NCBI RefSeq assembly: GCF_025961475.1
Contig: NZ_JAOQNS010000003.1
Location: 320,501-384,500, forward strand
Source of the DNA: Rhodobium gokarnense
Lineage (GTDB): Bacteria > Pseudomonadota > Alphaproteobacteria > Rhizobiales > Rhodobiaceae
Direction of reading: 5' to 3'
Length of the DNA stretch: 64,000 nt
Positions within the stretch are counted from its first letter, which is position 1. The number at the start of each line of letters is the position of its first letter. Made by a program: the position numbers and the translations under genes. This document shows positions 11,597-21,718 of the stretch, piece by piece. The notes below the pieces were generated by a model. That model made no database searches and had not been told where the DNA came from. It worked only from the letters and a program-made list of their open reading frames with translations.

Positions 11597-12553
11597 TTAT
11601 CTCCCGAGGAACGGCTCGATGGTCACCCCCTCGGGCAGGACGCCGAGCCGTTTGATTTCCCAGTCAAGGCGGATGCCGGAGGTCTCCAGCACCCGCGCGC
11701 GGACGGTCTCGCCGAGCAGCTCAAGGTCGGCTGCCGTGGCGGTTCCGGTGTTGATCAAGAAGTTGCAGTGCTTTTCCGAGACCTCAGCGCCGCCGACCTT
11801 GAGGCCGCGGCAGCCGGCCGCATCGATCAGCTTCCAGGACGAGTTGCCCGGCGGGTTCTTGAAGGTCGAGCCGCCGGTCTTGTCGCGCGTCGGCTGGCGC
11901 TCCTCCCGGTAGCGCTCCACCTCGTCCATTTCGGCCTTCAGGACCTCAGGATCGGCCTGCTCGCCCTGGTAGACCGCCTCGACGAAGATGAGGTCGCCCG
12001 GGGCCTCGGAATGCCGGTAGGCGTAGCCCATGTCCGCATTGGTCAGGCGGTGCACCGCGCCCCTGCGGTCGATGGCCGTCAGCTCGACCATCCGCTCGCG
12101 CGTCTCAGAGCCGTGCGCCCCGGCGTTCATGCGGAGCGCCCCGCCGATGGCACCCGGAATGCCGCGGTAGAAGGAAAAGCCGCCGACGCCGGCATCGGCC
12201 GCAGCCTTGGCGAATCGCTGGTCCGGCATCGCAGCGCCGACCCGTGCCTTGTTCCCCTCCTCGAAGGTGACGCTGCCGAAGCCGCGAACCGAGAGGCGAA
12301 TCACGACGCCGGGAATGCCGCCGTCGCGCACGAGCAGGTTGGAGCCGAGGCCGATGACGAGCACCGGCACGTCCTCCGGCAGCCGTTTCAGGAACAGCGA
12401 CAGGTCGTCGGCATCGGCCGGCTGGAACAGGATGTCGGCCGGCCCGCCGACCCGGAACCAGGTGATGTCGGCAAGCGGCGCATCGGCGGTGATCCGCCCG
12501 CGCACGCCGTCGAGCTTGTCCCCCAGCCGTTCGATCAGGTCCGCACCGCTCAT
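11597..12553 (-). CDS. murB: UDP-N-acetylmuramate dehydrogenase MurB
   Basis: FAD enzyme that reduces UDP-GlcNAc-enolpyruvate to UDP-MurNAc with NADPH. 318 residues from ATG 12553, whose ATGA overlaps the murC stop; the longer upstream reading frame is the wrong frame of murC. FAD-binding region [22 protein letters not shown] (about 32-53) and [45 protein letters not shown] segment follows. The short type I C-terminus contains GGSTFKNP, with the catalytic Ser, and later [13 protein letters not shown]. Third-from-last biosynthetic gene of the cluster. Confidence 0.97.
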   Translation of the reverse strand: MSGADLIERLGDKLDGVRGRITADAPLADITWFRVGGPADILFQPADADDLSLFLKRLPEDVPVLVIGLGSNLLVRDGGIPGVVIRLSVRGFGSVTFEEGNKARVGAAMPDQRFAKAAADAGVGGFSFYRGIPGAIGGALRMNAGAHGSETRERMVELTAIDRRGAVHRLTNADMGYAYRHSEAPGDLIFVEAVYQGEQADPEVLKAEMDEVERYREERQPTRDKTGGSTFKNPPGNSSWKLIDAAGCRGLKVGGAEVSEKHCNFLINTGTATAADLELLGETVRARVLETSGIRLDWEIKRLGVLPEGVTIEPFLGR

Positions 12554-13968
12554 GCGCCACCCTTTTCGGCAAGGGCAGCAAGGTCCTTCGGCAGGGCATA
12601 GGCCCAGCCGGTGATCGAGCCGGCGCCCAAGCACACCACATAGTCGCCGGGCTTGACGAGACCCGCGATCAGCGGCGCCAGCGCTTCGGGGCTTTCGAGC
12701 GCCATGACATTGCGGTGGCCGCGGACCCGCAGCCCTTCGATCAGGCCGTCGCGGTCGGCGCCTTCGATCGGCTGCTCGCCGGCCGCATAGACGTCGGCGA
12801 TGATCACCGTGTCGGCATCGTTGAAGCAGGCGGAAAACTCATCGAACAGGCTCTTCAGCCGCGTATAGCGGTGCGGCTGCATGACGGCGACGACCTTGCC
12901 CTTGCAGGCCGAGCGCGCGGCCGACAGCACGGCGGAAATCTCGACCGGATGGTGGCCGTAGTCGTCGAAGACATCGACGCCGTTCCAGGTGCCGGTATGG
13001 GTGAAGCGCCGCTTGACGCCGCCGAATGCTGCCAGGCCGCGGCGGATGTCGTCGGCGGAAATGCCGAGCTGGTCGGCAAGCGCGATGGCGGCCGTGGCGT
13101 TGGAGACGTTGTGGACGCCCGGCATCGGCAGTACGAGGTCGTCGATCATCCGCGTCTCGCCGCTGCGTCGGTCGGCGACGGCAACGGAAAAGTGCGAGTT
13201 GCCGGCCTCGGTGACGAGATTCTGGAAGCGCACATCGGCCTGCGGGTTCTGGCCGTAGGTGACGAGGCGCCGGTCCTCGATCCTGCCGACCAGCGCCTGC
13301 ACCTCCGGATGGTCGAGGCACATCACGGCAAAGCCGTAGAACGGGACGTTCTCCACGAACTGGCGGAACGCTTCGCGCTCCACGTCGAAGGTGCCGTAAT
13401 GGTCAAGATGTTCGGGGTCGATATTGGTGACGACGGCGATGTCGGCCGGCAGCTTGACGAAGGTGCCGTCGGATTCGTCGGCCTCCACCACCATCCAGTC
13501 GCCCTCGCCCATGCGGGCATTGGTGCCGTAGGCATTGATGATGCCGCCATTGATCACCGTCGGGTCGAGCCCGCCGGCATCCAAGAGCGCTGCGACGATC
13601 GAGGTCGTCGTCGTCTTGCCGTGGGTGCCGCCGATGGCGATCGCCTGCTTGAAGCGCATCAGCTCGGCCAGCATCTCCGCCCGCCGCACCACAGGCAGAT
13701 GGGCGAGCCGCGCAGCCCTCAGTTCCGGATTGTCCGGCTTGATCGCCGAGGAGACGACGATCACCTCGGCGTCGCCGAGGTTCTCCGCCCTGTGGCCGAT
13801 GGAAACGGCAATGCCCTTGTCGCGCAGCCGCTGGACGTTGACGCTCTCGGAGATGTCGGAGCCCTGGACCTTGTAGCCGAGGTTTTTCAGCACCTCGGCG
13901 ATGCCGCTCATTCCGATGCCGCCGATCCCGACGAAATGGACGGGACCGAGTTCGCGGGGCATTTTCAT
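12550..13968 (-). CDS. murC: UDP-N-acetylmuramate--L-alanine ligase MurC
   Basis: Adds L-Ala to UDP-MurNAc in the cytoplasm. 472 residues. N-terminal Rossmann motif [17 protein letters not shown] (about 8-24), ATP loop [18 protein letters not shown] (about 112-129), then [13 protein letters not shown] and the C-terminal ligase domain with [14 protein letters not shown] 13968 overlaps the murG stop (ATGA), and its own stop overlaps the murB start. The double overlap chain murG-murC-murB suggests equal expression of these steps. Confidence 0.98.
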   Translation of the reverse strand: MKMPRELGPVHFVGIGGIGMSGIAEVLKNLGYKVQGSDISESVNVQRLRDKGIAVSIGHRAENLGDAEVIVVSSAIKPDNPELRAARLAHLPVVRRAEMLAELMRFKQAIAIGGTHGKTTTTSIVAALLDAGGLDPTVINGGIINAYGTNARMGEGDWMVVEADESDGTFVKLPADIAVVTNIDPEHLDHYGTFDVEREAFRQFVENVPFYGFAVMCLDHPEVQALVGRIEDRRLVTYGQNPQADVRFQNLVTEAGNSHFSVAVADRRSGETRMIDDLVLPMPGVHNVSNATAAIALADQLGISADDIRRGLAAFGGVKRRFTHTGTWNGVDVFDDYGHHPVEISAVLSAARSACKGKVVAVMQPHRYTRLKSLFDEFSACFNDADTVIIADVYAAGEQPIEGADRDGLIEGLRVRGHRNVMALESPEALAPLIAGLVKPGDYVVCLGAGSITGWAYALPKDLAALAEKGGA

Positions 13969-15089
13969 TGGGAAACTCCGGGTGAAAAGGATTGGACGCC
14001 GGCGCCGGATGCAATGTGCAGGACGAGGTCGGCAAGGCGCGCGGCGGCATCGGGCCGGCCGACGGCCTTGGCCGCTGCCGCCGTTGCCGCCAGCCCGGCG
14101 CTGTCGGCGGCGCGCGTGGCGATTTCGTCTGCCAGTCGCTCGGGCGGAAGCTCGCTCTGGCGGATGACGGAGGCACCGCCCTCGGCGGCGAGCGCCTCGG
14201 CATTGGCCGCCTGGTCGTGGTCAAGGGCGTAGGGGAACGGCACCAGGATCGACGGTCGGCCGATGACGGCAAGCTCCGTCACCGTCGAGGCGCCGGAGCG
14301 GGCGATCACCAGATGGGCGGCCGCGATCCGCGCCGGCATGTCGGTGAAGAACGGGGCGCAGTGATGGGTGACGCCGAGCGCCTCATAGGCCCCTGTCACC
14401 GCCTCCATGTCCTCCGGCCGGCACTGCTGGACGATGTCGAGCCGCGCCCGAAGCGCCTGCGGCAATGCCCGCACGGCCCCCGGCAGGGCCTCGGAAAAAT
14501 AGCGCGCGCCCTGGCTGCCGCCGAAGACGACGAGGCGGAACGGGCCATCCTCGCTCGGCTCATCGTAAGGCACCTCTGCCGCCGCGATCACCGCCGGGCG
14601 CACCGGATTGCCCGTGTGCACGGACTTGCCCGCGAAGGCATCGCCGTGCTTGAGGCCCGGAAAGCTCGTCGCCACGGCCTTTGCCAGCCGCCCTAGCATG
14701 CGGTTGGCGCGCCCGGTCACCGCGTTCTGCTCGTGGAGCACGATGGGAACGCCGCGCAGAAAGGCCGCGATCAGCGGCGGAAAGGTCGGATAGCCGCCGA
14801 AGCCGACGACGACGTCCGGCTTCACCCGGCCGATCGCCCCGAGCGACTGCCAGACGCCCTTTGCGAGCGCCAGCGCGGTGCGGAGAAGCGCCACCGGCGA
14901 TTTGCCGGTCAGCGTCGCCGAGGAGACGATATGCGTCGCGCGGGCCGGAAACGTCGTGCCGTAGCGGTCCGCGCGCTCGTCGGTGGCGAGATCGACGGCA
15001 ATGCCGCGCGCAGTCAGCGCCTCGGCCAGCGCCTCGGCGGGAAACAGATGGCCGCCTGTGCCGCCGGCCGCGATCAGGACGCAGGTCAT
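13965..15089 (-). CDS. murG: UDP-GlcNAc transferase MurG
   Basis: Peripheral membrane GT28 glycosyltransferase that converts lipid I to lipid II. 374 residues. The N-terminal loop is [21 protein letters not shown]. The lipid-side motif includes [15 protein letters not shown] and [15 protein letters not shown]. The second domain has [12 protein letters not shown] and the UDP-GlcNAc site [38 protein letters not shown] 15089 follows the ftsW stop after 6 bp. Typical length and all motifs are present. Confidence 0.98.
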   Translation of the reverse strand: MTCVLIAAGGTGGHLFPAEALAEALTARGIAVDLATDERADRYGTTFPARATHIVSSATLTGKSPVALLRTALALAKGVWQSLGAIGRVKPDVVVGFGGYPTFPPLIAAFLRGVPIVLHEQNAVTGRANRMLGRLAKAVATSFPGLKHGDAFAGKSVHTGNPVRPAVIAAAEVPYDEPSEDGPFRLVVFGGSQGARYFSEALPGAVRALPQALRARLDIVQQCRPEDMEAVTGAYEALGVTHHCAPFFTDMPARIAAAHLVIARSGASTVTELAVIGRPSILVPFPYALDHDQAANAEALAAEGGASVIRQSELPPERLADEIATRAADSAGLAATAAAAKAVGRPDAAARLADLVLHIASGAGVQSFSPGVSQ

Positions 15090-15095
15090 GGGAGA

Positions 15096-16250
15096 CTACC
15101 CATTGCGCGCCAGCGGCTCGAACACCACCGGCGGCCGCCGTGTCATGGTCTCCGGCCGGCGCCGCGTCAGCGCAAGCAGGAACCCCATCGCGAGCGCCAG
15201 GGCAAGCAGCGACGAGCCGCCATAGGAGATGAACGGCAGCGTCATGCCCTTGGCCGGCATGAGCTGGACGTTGACGGCCATGTTGATGATCGACTGCAGG
15301 CCGAAGAGGACGACGAGGCCGGCCGCGGCGAGACGCTCGAACCCGTCCTCCTTGCGCATCGCATGGGAAAAGCCGCGCAGCACCACGAAGGCGAAGATGA
15401 GGACGAGCAGCATGCAAAGAACGATGCCGAATTCCTCGGCGGCGACCGCGAAGGTGAAGTCGGTGTGGGAGTCCGGCAGGATGCGCTTGACCGTCCCCTC
15501 GCCCGGCCCGCGCCCGAGCCAGCCGCCCCGGATGAAGCTCTCGATGGCCGTATCGACCTGGAAGGTGTCGCCGGAGGAGGGATCGAGGAACCGGTCGATA
15601 CGGAGCGCCACATGCGGCAGCAGGGAATAGGCGGCGAGTGCACCAAAGACGCCGGCAACGGAAAGGAGCGCGATCCACAGCCAGGGCAGTCCCGCCATGA
15701 AGAAGAGGGCGCACCAGACCAGCGACAACAGCACCGCCTGGCCGAAATCGGGCTGCGCCACGAGGAGCGCCAGCACGATCGACAACAAGAGGACGGCAAG
15801 CGCGTTGCCGGGCACCTCCGGCCGGCGGGAGTTTTCCGCAAAGAGGAAGGCGGAGATCACCACGAAGGCCGGCTTGACGAATTCCGAAGGCTGGATCGAC
15901 ATGCCGAAGAGGCTAAGCCAGCGCCGCGCGCCCTTGACCTCGAAGCCGGCGAACAGCGTCAGGAGCATCATCAGCACCGCGCCGATCAGCACCACCAGCG
16001 CCACGCGCCGTATCTGCCGCGGACTGAGCAGCGAGACGCCGAACAGGATGGCGACCGCCGGCACCAGGAACAGCGCCTGGCGCTTGACGAAGTGGTAGGT
16101 GTCGAGGTGGAGGCGTTCGGCGACCGGCGGGCTTGCCGCAAAGGACAGCACCACACCGCCAACCATGAGCGCCAGGATGCCGAACAGGAGGAACCGGTCG
16201 ACGGTCCACCACCACTCCGCGAACTGGCTGCGATCGGTCCGCGAGACCAT
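15096..16250 (-). CDS. ftsW: Septal peptidoglycan glycosyltransferase FtsW
   Basis: SEDS-family polymerase that works with FtsI at the division septum. 384 residues with about ten predicted membrane segments. The N-terminus WWWTVDRFLLFGILALMVGGVVLSFAASP is characteristic. SEDS loops RWLSLFGMSIQPSEFVKPAFV and the late segment LPFISYGGSSLLALALAMG are present. ATG 16250 overlaps the murD stop by one base (TGATG). Lies between murD and murG as usual. Confidence 0.97.
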   Translation of the reverse strand: MVSRTDRSQFAEWWWTVDRFLLFGILALMVGGVVLSFAASPPVAERLHLDTYHFVKRQALFLVPAVAILFGVSLLSPRQIRRVALVVLIGAVLMMLLTLFAGFEVKGARRWLSLFGMSIQPSEFVKPAFVVISAFLFAENSRRPEVPGNALAVLLLSIVLALLVAQPDFGQAVLLSLVWCALFFMAGLPWLWIALLSVAGVFGALAAYSLLPHVALRIDRFLDPSSGDTFQVDTAIESFIRGGWLGRGPGEGTVKRILPDSHTDFTFAVAAEEFGIVLCMLLVLIFAFVVLRGFSHAMRKEDGFERLAAAGLVVLFGLQSIINMAVNVQLMPAKGMTLPFISYGGSSLLALALAMGFLLALTRRRPETMTRRPPVVFEPLARNG

Positions 16251-17659
16251 CAGGCAACTCCCTTTTCGGTCATCTTGTTGCGGCTTTCCAGATAGGCCGC
16301 GACGGCGGCGCGAAAGGCATCGCCCCGCACCTCGAAATTGGCGTACTGGTCGAAGGAGGCGCAGGCCGGCGACAACAGCACGGCAATCTCCCCGGCCCCG
16401 TCGCGCGCCGCGTCGTCGGCCGCCATGGCGACCGCCGCGTCCAGCGTTTTCGCGTCCACATGGTCGACCGCAGAGCCGAGCGTCGCGCCGAATCCCCCGG
16501 CCGCTTCGCCGATCAGATAGGCGCGCACGATCTTCGGGAAATAGTCCGAAAGTGCGGCGATGCCGTCGCTTTTCGGCCGGCCGCCCGCGATCCAGTAGAT
16601 GCGCTCGAAGCTGGCCAGCGCACGGGCCGCCGCATCGGCGTTGGTCGCCTTGGAATCGTTGATGAAATGGATGCGGCCGAGTCGCGCCACCGGCTCCATC
16701 CGGTGTTTGAGGCCCGGAAACGAGGCAAGCGCCGCCTTCAGCTTTGCCGCCGGCACGCCGAGCGCCCGGCAGACGGCGACGGCCGCCGCCGCGTTCTGGG
16801 CGTTGTGGGCGCCGCGGAGCGACGCGATACCGGCAAGGTCGGCGACCTCGGTCTGGGTAGCGTTGTCGGCCTCAAGGATGCGCGTGCCGGCCGCATAGAC
16901 GCCCTCGGCGAGCGGGAACCGGTTGGAGATGCGCACCACGCGCCGTCCGGCCTGGGAAAGCTCGTCGGCGATGTCCGACGACATGCGGTCGTCGACGCCG
17001 ATGACGGCAATGTCGCTGCCGGCGACGAGCCGGCGCTTGACGGCCGCGTAGTGCTCCATGGTGCCGTGGCGGTCGAGGTGGTCGGGCGCGAGGTTCAGAA
17101 GGACGCCGATCGACGGATTGAGGCTTGGCGCCAGGTCGATCTGGTAGGAAGAGCACTCGACGACGTAGTTGCGGCCACCGGAGAGCGGAAGCAGGGACAG
17201 CACTGCCGTGCCGATATTGCCGCCGAGACCGACGCTGCGGCCGACCGCTTCCAGCATATGGGCGATCAGCGCCGTCGTCGTCGACTTGCCGTTGGTGCCG
17301 GTGATGGCGACGAACGGCGCCTGCGGACAATGCGCCCGGCGCTCGCGGGCAAAGAGCTCCACATCGCCGATCACCGGTACGCCGGCCGCCTCGGCGCGAA
17401 GCACACTCCAATGGGGATGCGGATGGGTCAGCGGTACGCCGGGAGCAAGGACGAGGGCGGCAAAGGTCGACCAGTCCTCGTCCTTAAGGTCGCCGGTCGG
17501 AACGCCCTCGGCTTTCGCCTTTTCCACCGTCTCGGCCCGGTCGTCGAACGCGATCACCTTCGCGCCGCCGGCAAGGAGCGCATCGACCGAGACGCGCCCG
17601 GAACCGCCGAGACCGAAGACCGCGACGCGCTTGTCCTTGAGGGTGGTGACCGGGATCAT
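16250..17659 (-). CDS. murD: UDP-N-acetylmuramoylalanine--D-glutamate ligase MurD
   Basis: Adds D-Glu to UDP-MurNAc-L-Ala. The real start is ATG 17659 ([21 protein letters not shown]), 11 bp after the mraY stop; the frame stays open upstream only because it runs through mraY. 469 residues. N-terminal Rossmann loop [15 protein letters not shown] loop [32 protein letters not shown] segment, and C-terminal [13 protein letters not shown]. The ribosome site before the start is weak, so coupling with mraY is likely. Confidence 0.97.
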   Translation of the reverse strand: MIPVTTLKDKRVAVFGLGGSGRVSVDALLAGGAKVIAFDDRAETVEKAKAEGVPTGDLKDEDWSTFAALVLAPGVPLTHPHPHWSVLRAEAAGVPVIGDVELFARERRAHCPQAPFVAITGTNGKSTTTALIAHMLEAVGRSVGLGGNIGTAVLSLLPLSGGRNYVVECSSYQIDLAPSLNPSIGVLLNLAPDHLDRHGTMEHYAAVKRRLVAGSDIAVIGVDDRMSSDIADELSQAGRRVVRISNRFPLAEGVYAAGTRILEADNATQTEVADLAGIASLRGAHNAQNAAAAVAVCRALGVPAAKLKAALASFPGLKHRMEPVARLGRIHFINDSKATNADAAARALASFERIYWIAGGRPKSDGIAALSDYFPKIVRAYLIGEAAGGFGATLGSAVDHVDAKTLDAAVAMAADDAARDGAGEIAVLLSPACASFDQYANFEVRGDAFRAAVAAYLESRNKMTEKGVA

Positions 17660-17670
17660 CGGATGCTTTT

Positions 17671-18756
17671 CTACCGGAGCTTCAGGGTGGCAAGGCCGAT
17701 CAGCGCGAGCACCACGGCGATGATCCAGAAGCGGATCACCACCTGGCTTTCGGTCCAGCCGAGATGTTCGAAATGGTGGTGGATCGGCGCCATCTTGAAG
17801 ACGCGCTTGCCGGTCAGCTTGAAGGAGGCGACCTGGATGATGACGGAGACGGCCTCCAGCACGAAGAGGCCGCCGATGATGGCGAGCACGATCTCGTGCT
17901 TGGTGGCGACGGCCGCAGCGCCGAGCATGCCGCCGAGGGCAAGGGACCCCGTGTCGCCCATGAAGATCGCGGCGGGGGGCGCGTTGAACCACAGGAAGCC
18001 GAGGCCGGCGCCGATGCAGGCGCCGCAGACGACGGCGATCTCGCCGGTGCCGGCAACGAAATGGATCTGCAGATAGTCGGCAAAGACCGCGTTACCGGAG
18101 AGATAGGCGATCAGCCCGAAGGTCGCCGCCGCGATCATCACCGGCACGATGGCAAGCCCGTCGAGGCCGTCGGTGAGGTTCACCGCATTGCCCGCGCCGA
18201 CCATGACGAAGGCGCCGAAGGGAATGAACAGCCAGCCGAGATTGAGCAGGAAATCCTTGACGAAGGGAAAGGCAAGCGCCGTGGAAAAAGGCGGCTGGCC
18301 GAAGGAGGTGACGGCATAGGCGGCGGCGCACGCGATCAGCGCCTCGATGCCGAGCCGCGCCTTGCCGCCGAAGCCGGCATGGCTCGAGCGCGTCACCTTC
18401 AGATAGTCGTCGTAGAAGCCGACGGCGCCGAAGCCGACAGTGACCAGGAGCACCAGCCAGACATACGGATTGGCGAGATTGGCCCACAAGAGCGTGGCGA
18501 CGATCATGCCGGAGAGGATCATCAGGCCGCCCATGGTCGGTGTGCCGGCCTTGGTCAGGATATGGCTCTGCGGCCCGTCGGCCCGGATCGGCTGGCCCTT
18601 GCCCTGGCGCACGCGGAGGCCCGCGATGATGCGCGGCCCGAACAGGAAGACGAAGAACAGCGCCGTGATCATCGCCGCGCCGGTGCGGAAGGTGATGTAG
18701 ATAAAGACGTTGAGGGCGGAAAGCTGATCGCCGAGCTGCCCGAGGAAATAGAACAT
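17671..18756 (-). CDS. mraY: Phospho-MurNAc-pentapeptide transferase MraY
   Basis: Integral membrane enzyme that makes lipid I from UDP-MurNAc-pentapeptide and undecaprenyl phosphate. 361 residues with about ten membrane segments. The Asp-rich motifs are FYDDYLKV and [14 protein letters not shown]. The Mg-binding loop is [13 protein letters not shown] and the His-rich loop is [11 protein letters not shown]-terminus [18 protein letters not shown] matches the family. ATG 18756 comes 8 bp after the murF stop. Confidence 0.98.
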   Translation of the reverse strand: MFYFLGQLGDQLSALNVFIYITFRTGAAMITALFFVFLFGPRIIAGLRVRQGKGQPIRADGPQSHILTKAGTPTMGGLMILSGMIVATLLWANLANPYVWLVLLVTVGFGAVGFYDDYLKVTRSSHAGFGGKARLGIEALIACAAAYAVTSFGQPPFSTALAFPFVKDFLLNLGWLFIPFGAFVMVGAGNAVNLTDGLDGLAIVPVMIAAATFGLIAYLSGNAVFADYLQIHFVAGTGEIAVVCGACIGAGLGFLWFNAPPAAIFMGDTGSLALGGMLGAAAVATKHEIVLAIIGGLFVLEAVSVIIQVASFKLTGKRVFKMAPIHHHFEHLGWTESQVVIRFWIIAVVLALIGLATLKLR

Positions 18757-18764
18757 CTTTCTTC

Positions 18765-20189
18765 CTAAACGTTCTTTTCTGTTGGCCTGGCGAACCGCTT
18801 CTGCAGCGCCTCGGCGACCGGCGTCATCTTCGAGCCGGCCGATCCCTTGATCATGACGACGTCACCCGGCATAAGTTCGGACCTCAGCGCCGATTCGATT
18901 TCCGACGCTTTTTCCCCATACGCGCCGCGCCGCCCGTTCGGCAAGGCCTCCCACAGCGCCCGCATTTCCGGGCCGGCGCAGTAGACACGATCGACCTTGG
19001 CCTCAAGCAGCGGCCCGGCGAGGTCGGCGTGGAGATCCTGGGAGTCGTCGCCGAGTTCCAGCATGTCGCCGAGGACGGCAACCCGGCGCCCCGGTCGCGT
19101 CGGCTCGCTCGATGCCAGGAGCGAGATCGCCGCACGCATGGAGAGCGGATTGGCATTGTAGCTTTCATCGATCAGCGTCGCCTTGCCGTCACGCAGCCAC
19201 AGCGTATGGCGCGCACCGCGCCCGGAGGGCGGCGCGAATTCGGCAAGCGCCAGCCCGGCGAGCGCCAGATTGGCGCCGAGGAGATGGACGGCCGCAAGGA
19301 CGGCAAGCGAATTGTCGACGAGGTGGCGGCCCGGCGCGCCGACCTTGTAGGTCAGCTCCTGGCCGAAGACCGAGGCGGAAACGCAGGAGCATTCCGCCTT
19401 GGCCGCAAGCCTCAGGAGCCGGACGTCGGCGTCCTCCGCTTCGCCGAAGCTGGCGATGCGCGCAACGCCGGCCTCGCGGGCAAGGCCCGAGAGAAGGTCG
19501 AAATGGCGGTTGTCGCGGTTGAGAACGGCGGTGCCGCCCGGCACGACGCCGGAAAAGATCTCGGCCTTGGCCCGGGCGATCGCCTCCTCGGACTCGAAAT
19601 ATTCGATATGGACCGGCGCCACCGTGGTGACGATGGCGACATGGGGGCGGACCATGTCGACGAGCGGCGTGATCTCGCCCGGATGGTTCATGCCGATCTC
19701 GAAGATGCCGTAGGCTGTGTCTTCCGGCATCTGGGAGAGGCTGAGCGGCACGCCCCAGTGATTGTTGAAGGATTTTTGCGAGGCATGGACGGCACCGCTC
19801 CGGGACAGCGTCAGCCGCAGCGCCTCCTTGGTGCCGGTCTTGCCGACCGAGCCGGTGACGGCGACGATGCCGGCCTTTGAGCGCGCTCGCGCCGCGCGGC
19901 CGACCTGTTCAAGGGCGGTGAGGGTGTCGTCGACGACGATCAGCGGCCCGGTGACGGGATCCTTCAGGCGGCCCCGCTCGATGACCGCGACCGAGGCGCC
20001 GGCCTCATGCGCGCCCTTCACATAGGCATGGCCGTCGAGCCGGTCGCCGACGATCGCAAAGAACGCATTGCCCGCCTGGAGCGTGCGGCTGTCGATGGAA
20101 ATGCCGGTGACGTCCGCGCCAGGCGCGCCTTCCAGCACACCGCCGGTGGCGGCGAGGAAATCGGCAAAGGTCCAGAGGGTGTCGCTCAT
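18765..20189 (-). CDS. murF: UDP-MurNAc-tripeptide D-alanyl-D-alanine ligase MurF
   Basis: Adds the D-Ala-D-Ala dipeptide made by Ddl to the UDP-MurNAc tripeptide. 474 residues. N-terminal substrate domain with [30 protein letters not shown] loop [15 protein letters not shown] (an alphaproteobacterial variant of GSxGKT), [20 protein letters not shown], and C-terminal [23 protein letters not shown] 20189 overlaps the murE stop (ATGA). Confidence 0.97.
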   Translation of the reverse strand: MSDTLWTFADFLAATGGVLEGAPGADVTGISIDSRTLQAGNAFFAIVGDRLDGHAYVKGAHEAGASVAVIERGRLKDPVTGPLIVVDDTLTALEQVGRAARARSKAGIVAVTGSVGKTGTKEALRLTLSRSGAVHASQKSFNNHWGVPLSLSQMPEDTAYGIFEIGMNHPGEITPLVDMVRPHVAIVTTVAPVHIEYFESEEAIARAKAEIFSGVVPGGTAVLNRDNRHFDLLSGLAREAGVARIASFGEAEDADVRLLRLAAKAECSCVSASVFGQELTYKVGAPGRHLVDNSLAVLAAVHLLGANLALAGLALAEFAPPSGRGARHTLWLRDGKATLIDESYNANPLSMRAAISLLASSEPTRPGRRVAVLGDMLELGDDSQDLHADLAGPLLEAKVDRVYCAGPEMRALWEALPNGRRGAYGEKASEIESALRSELMPGDVVMIKGSAGSKMTPVAEALQKRFARPTEKNV

Positions 20190-21640
20190 CGGGACGTCTC
20201 CTGCAACGCGGCGCGCACCTCGTCGTGGTCGGAAAAGGGCAGCACCTTGTCGCCGACAATTTGGCCCGGTTCATGGCCCTTGCCGGCAACGAGCAGGATA
20301 TCGCCGGCCTGAAGCAAGGAAACGCCGCGGCGGATCGCCTCGCGCCGGTCGCCGATCTCGCTCGCGCCGGGCGCCGCTTCAAGGATCGCCCTTCGGATCG
20401 TGGCCGGGTCCTCGCTGCGCGGATTGTCGTCGGTGACGATGACGATGTCGGCCCCCTCGGTTGCCGCCTTGCCCATCAGCGGCCGCTTGCCGCTGTCCCG
20501 GTCACCGCCGGCGCCGACGATGATGATGAGCCGCTCGGAGGCGAACGGCCTGAGCGCGGCAAGCGCATTGGTGATGGCGTCGGGCTTGTGGGCGTAGTCG
20601 ACGAAGCAGAGCGCCCCGTCAGCCGTCTCGCCAACCAGGTCGAGCCGCCCCGGCGCACCCTTGAGGGTCGCCAGCGCCGCAATCGCTGCCTCAGGGGCAA
20701 CGCCCGTGGCGATCGCAAGGCCTGCGGCCGTCAGCGCGTTGGAGACCTGGAATTTTCCGGCGAGCGGCAGCAGCACCTCGTGCCGTGCGCCGCCGGCCTC
20801 CAGCACCAGACGCTGGCCGAAGCCCTCGACCGCCGCATCGACGAGCCTCAGATCGGCTCCGCTACGCCCGACTGAAAACACCTTGATGCCACGCGCTTCG
20901 GCCGCCGCCGCGACCCGGTCGGCATAGGCCTCGCCCGGATCGACCACGGCAATCCCGTCCTCCGGCAAGACGCGCTCGAAAAGCCTGAGCTTGGCCCGGA
21001 AATAGTCTTCCGTGTCCGTGTGATAATCCATGTGGTCGCGGCCGAGATTGGTAAAGGCCGCAGCCTTGAGGCGCACGCCGTCGAGCCGGCACTGGTCGAG
21101 GCCGTGGCTGGAGGCCTCCATGGCACCAAAGGTGATCCCCTCGTCGGCAAGCTCGGCAAGGAGCTTGTGGAGCAGCACCGGGTCCGGTGTCGTCAGGCTG
21201 CCGTATTTCGCACCCTTGGCCGTCGTCACCCCGAGCGTGCCGACACTCGCCGAGGCACGCCCCGCTGCCTGCCAGATCTGCCGCGTGAATTCCGCGACCG
21301 AGGTCTTGCCGGAAGTGCCGGTGACGGCGACCATCGTCTCCGGCTGGCGGTGAAAAAACCGCGCCGCCATCAGCGCCAGCACGTGCCGCGGGTCACCGAC
21401 CCGCAGCACCGGCACGGCGTCGGCGGTGTCGACCATGCTCTCCGTGCCGGCAAGGATCGCCGCCGCCCCGGCCTCCATCGCGGCCGGCACGAAGCGTGCG
21501 CCGTCGGTCTTTGCCCCCGGCAGCGCGGCGAACAGATAGCCGGTGCGAACCGCCCGGCTGTCCGCCGTCAGGCCGGCAACCTCGGTCGCGCCGATGCGCG
21601 GATCGAGGTCAAGGTCGGGGGCAAGCTCTGCGAGATGCAT
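20186..21640 (-). CDS. murE: UDP-MurNAc-dipeptide--meso-diaminopimelate ligase MurE
   Basis: Adds the third stem residue. 484 residues. Start region includes GLTADSRAVRTGYLFAALPG. The ATP loop AVTGTSGKTSVAEFTRQIW has Ser where most homologues have Asn. The C-terminal motif DDNPRSEDP contains DNPR, the signature for meso-diaminopimelate rather than lysine, so the wall is DAP type. MEASSHGLDQ is also present. 78 bp separate it from the ftsI stop, the largest gap in this part of the cluster. Confidence 0.97.
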   Translation of the reverse strand: MHLAELAPDLDLDPRIGATEVAGLTADSRAVRTGYLFAALPGAKTDGARFVPAAMEAGAAAILAGTESMVDTADAVPVLRVGDPRHVLALMAARFFHRQPETMVAVTGTSGKTSVAEFTRQIWQAAGRASASVGTLGVTTAKGAKYGSLTTPDPVLLHKLLAELADEGITFGAMEASSHGLDQCRLDGVRLKAAAFTNLGRDHMDYHTDTEDYFRAKLRLFERVLPEDGIAVVDPGEAYADRVAAAAEARGIKVFSVGRSGADLRLVDAAVEGFGQRLVLEAGGARHEVLLPLAGKFQVSNALTAAGLAIATGVAPEAAIAALATLKGAPGRLDLVGETADGALCFVDYAHKPDAITNALAALRPFASERLIIIVGAGGDRDSGKRPLMGKAATEGADIVIVTDDNPRSEDPATIRRAILEAAPGASEIGDRREAIRRGVSLLQAGDILLVAGKGHEPGQIVGDKVLPFSDHDEVRAALQETSR

Positions 21641-21718
21641 GACTGCAGCGGGGTCCCGTTTTTGCCGGAAAACCGGCTTTTCATTCCGTGGTTGCCGCCC
21701 CGTTGCATGGCACGGAGC

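Noticed and set aside
16250-17992. 580-codon reading of murD
   Set aside because: The first ~110 codons are mraY in the wrong frame; MurD homology begins at 17659.
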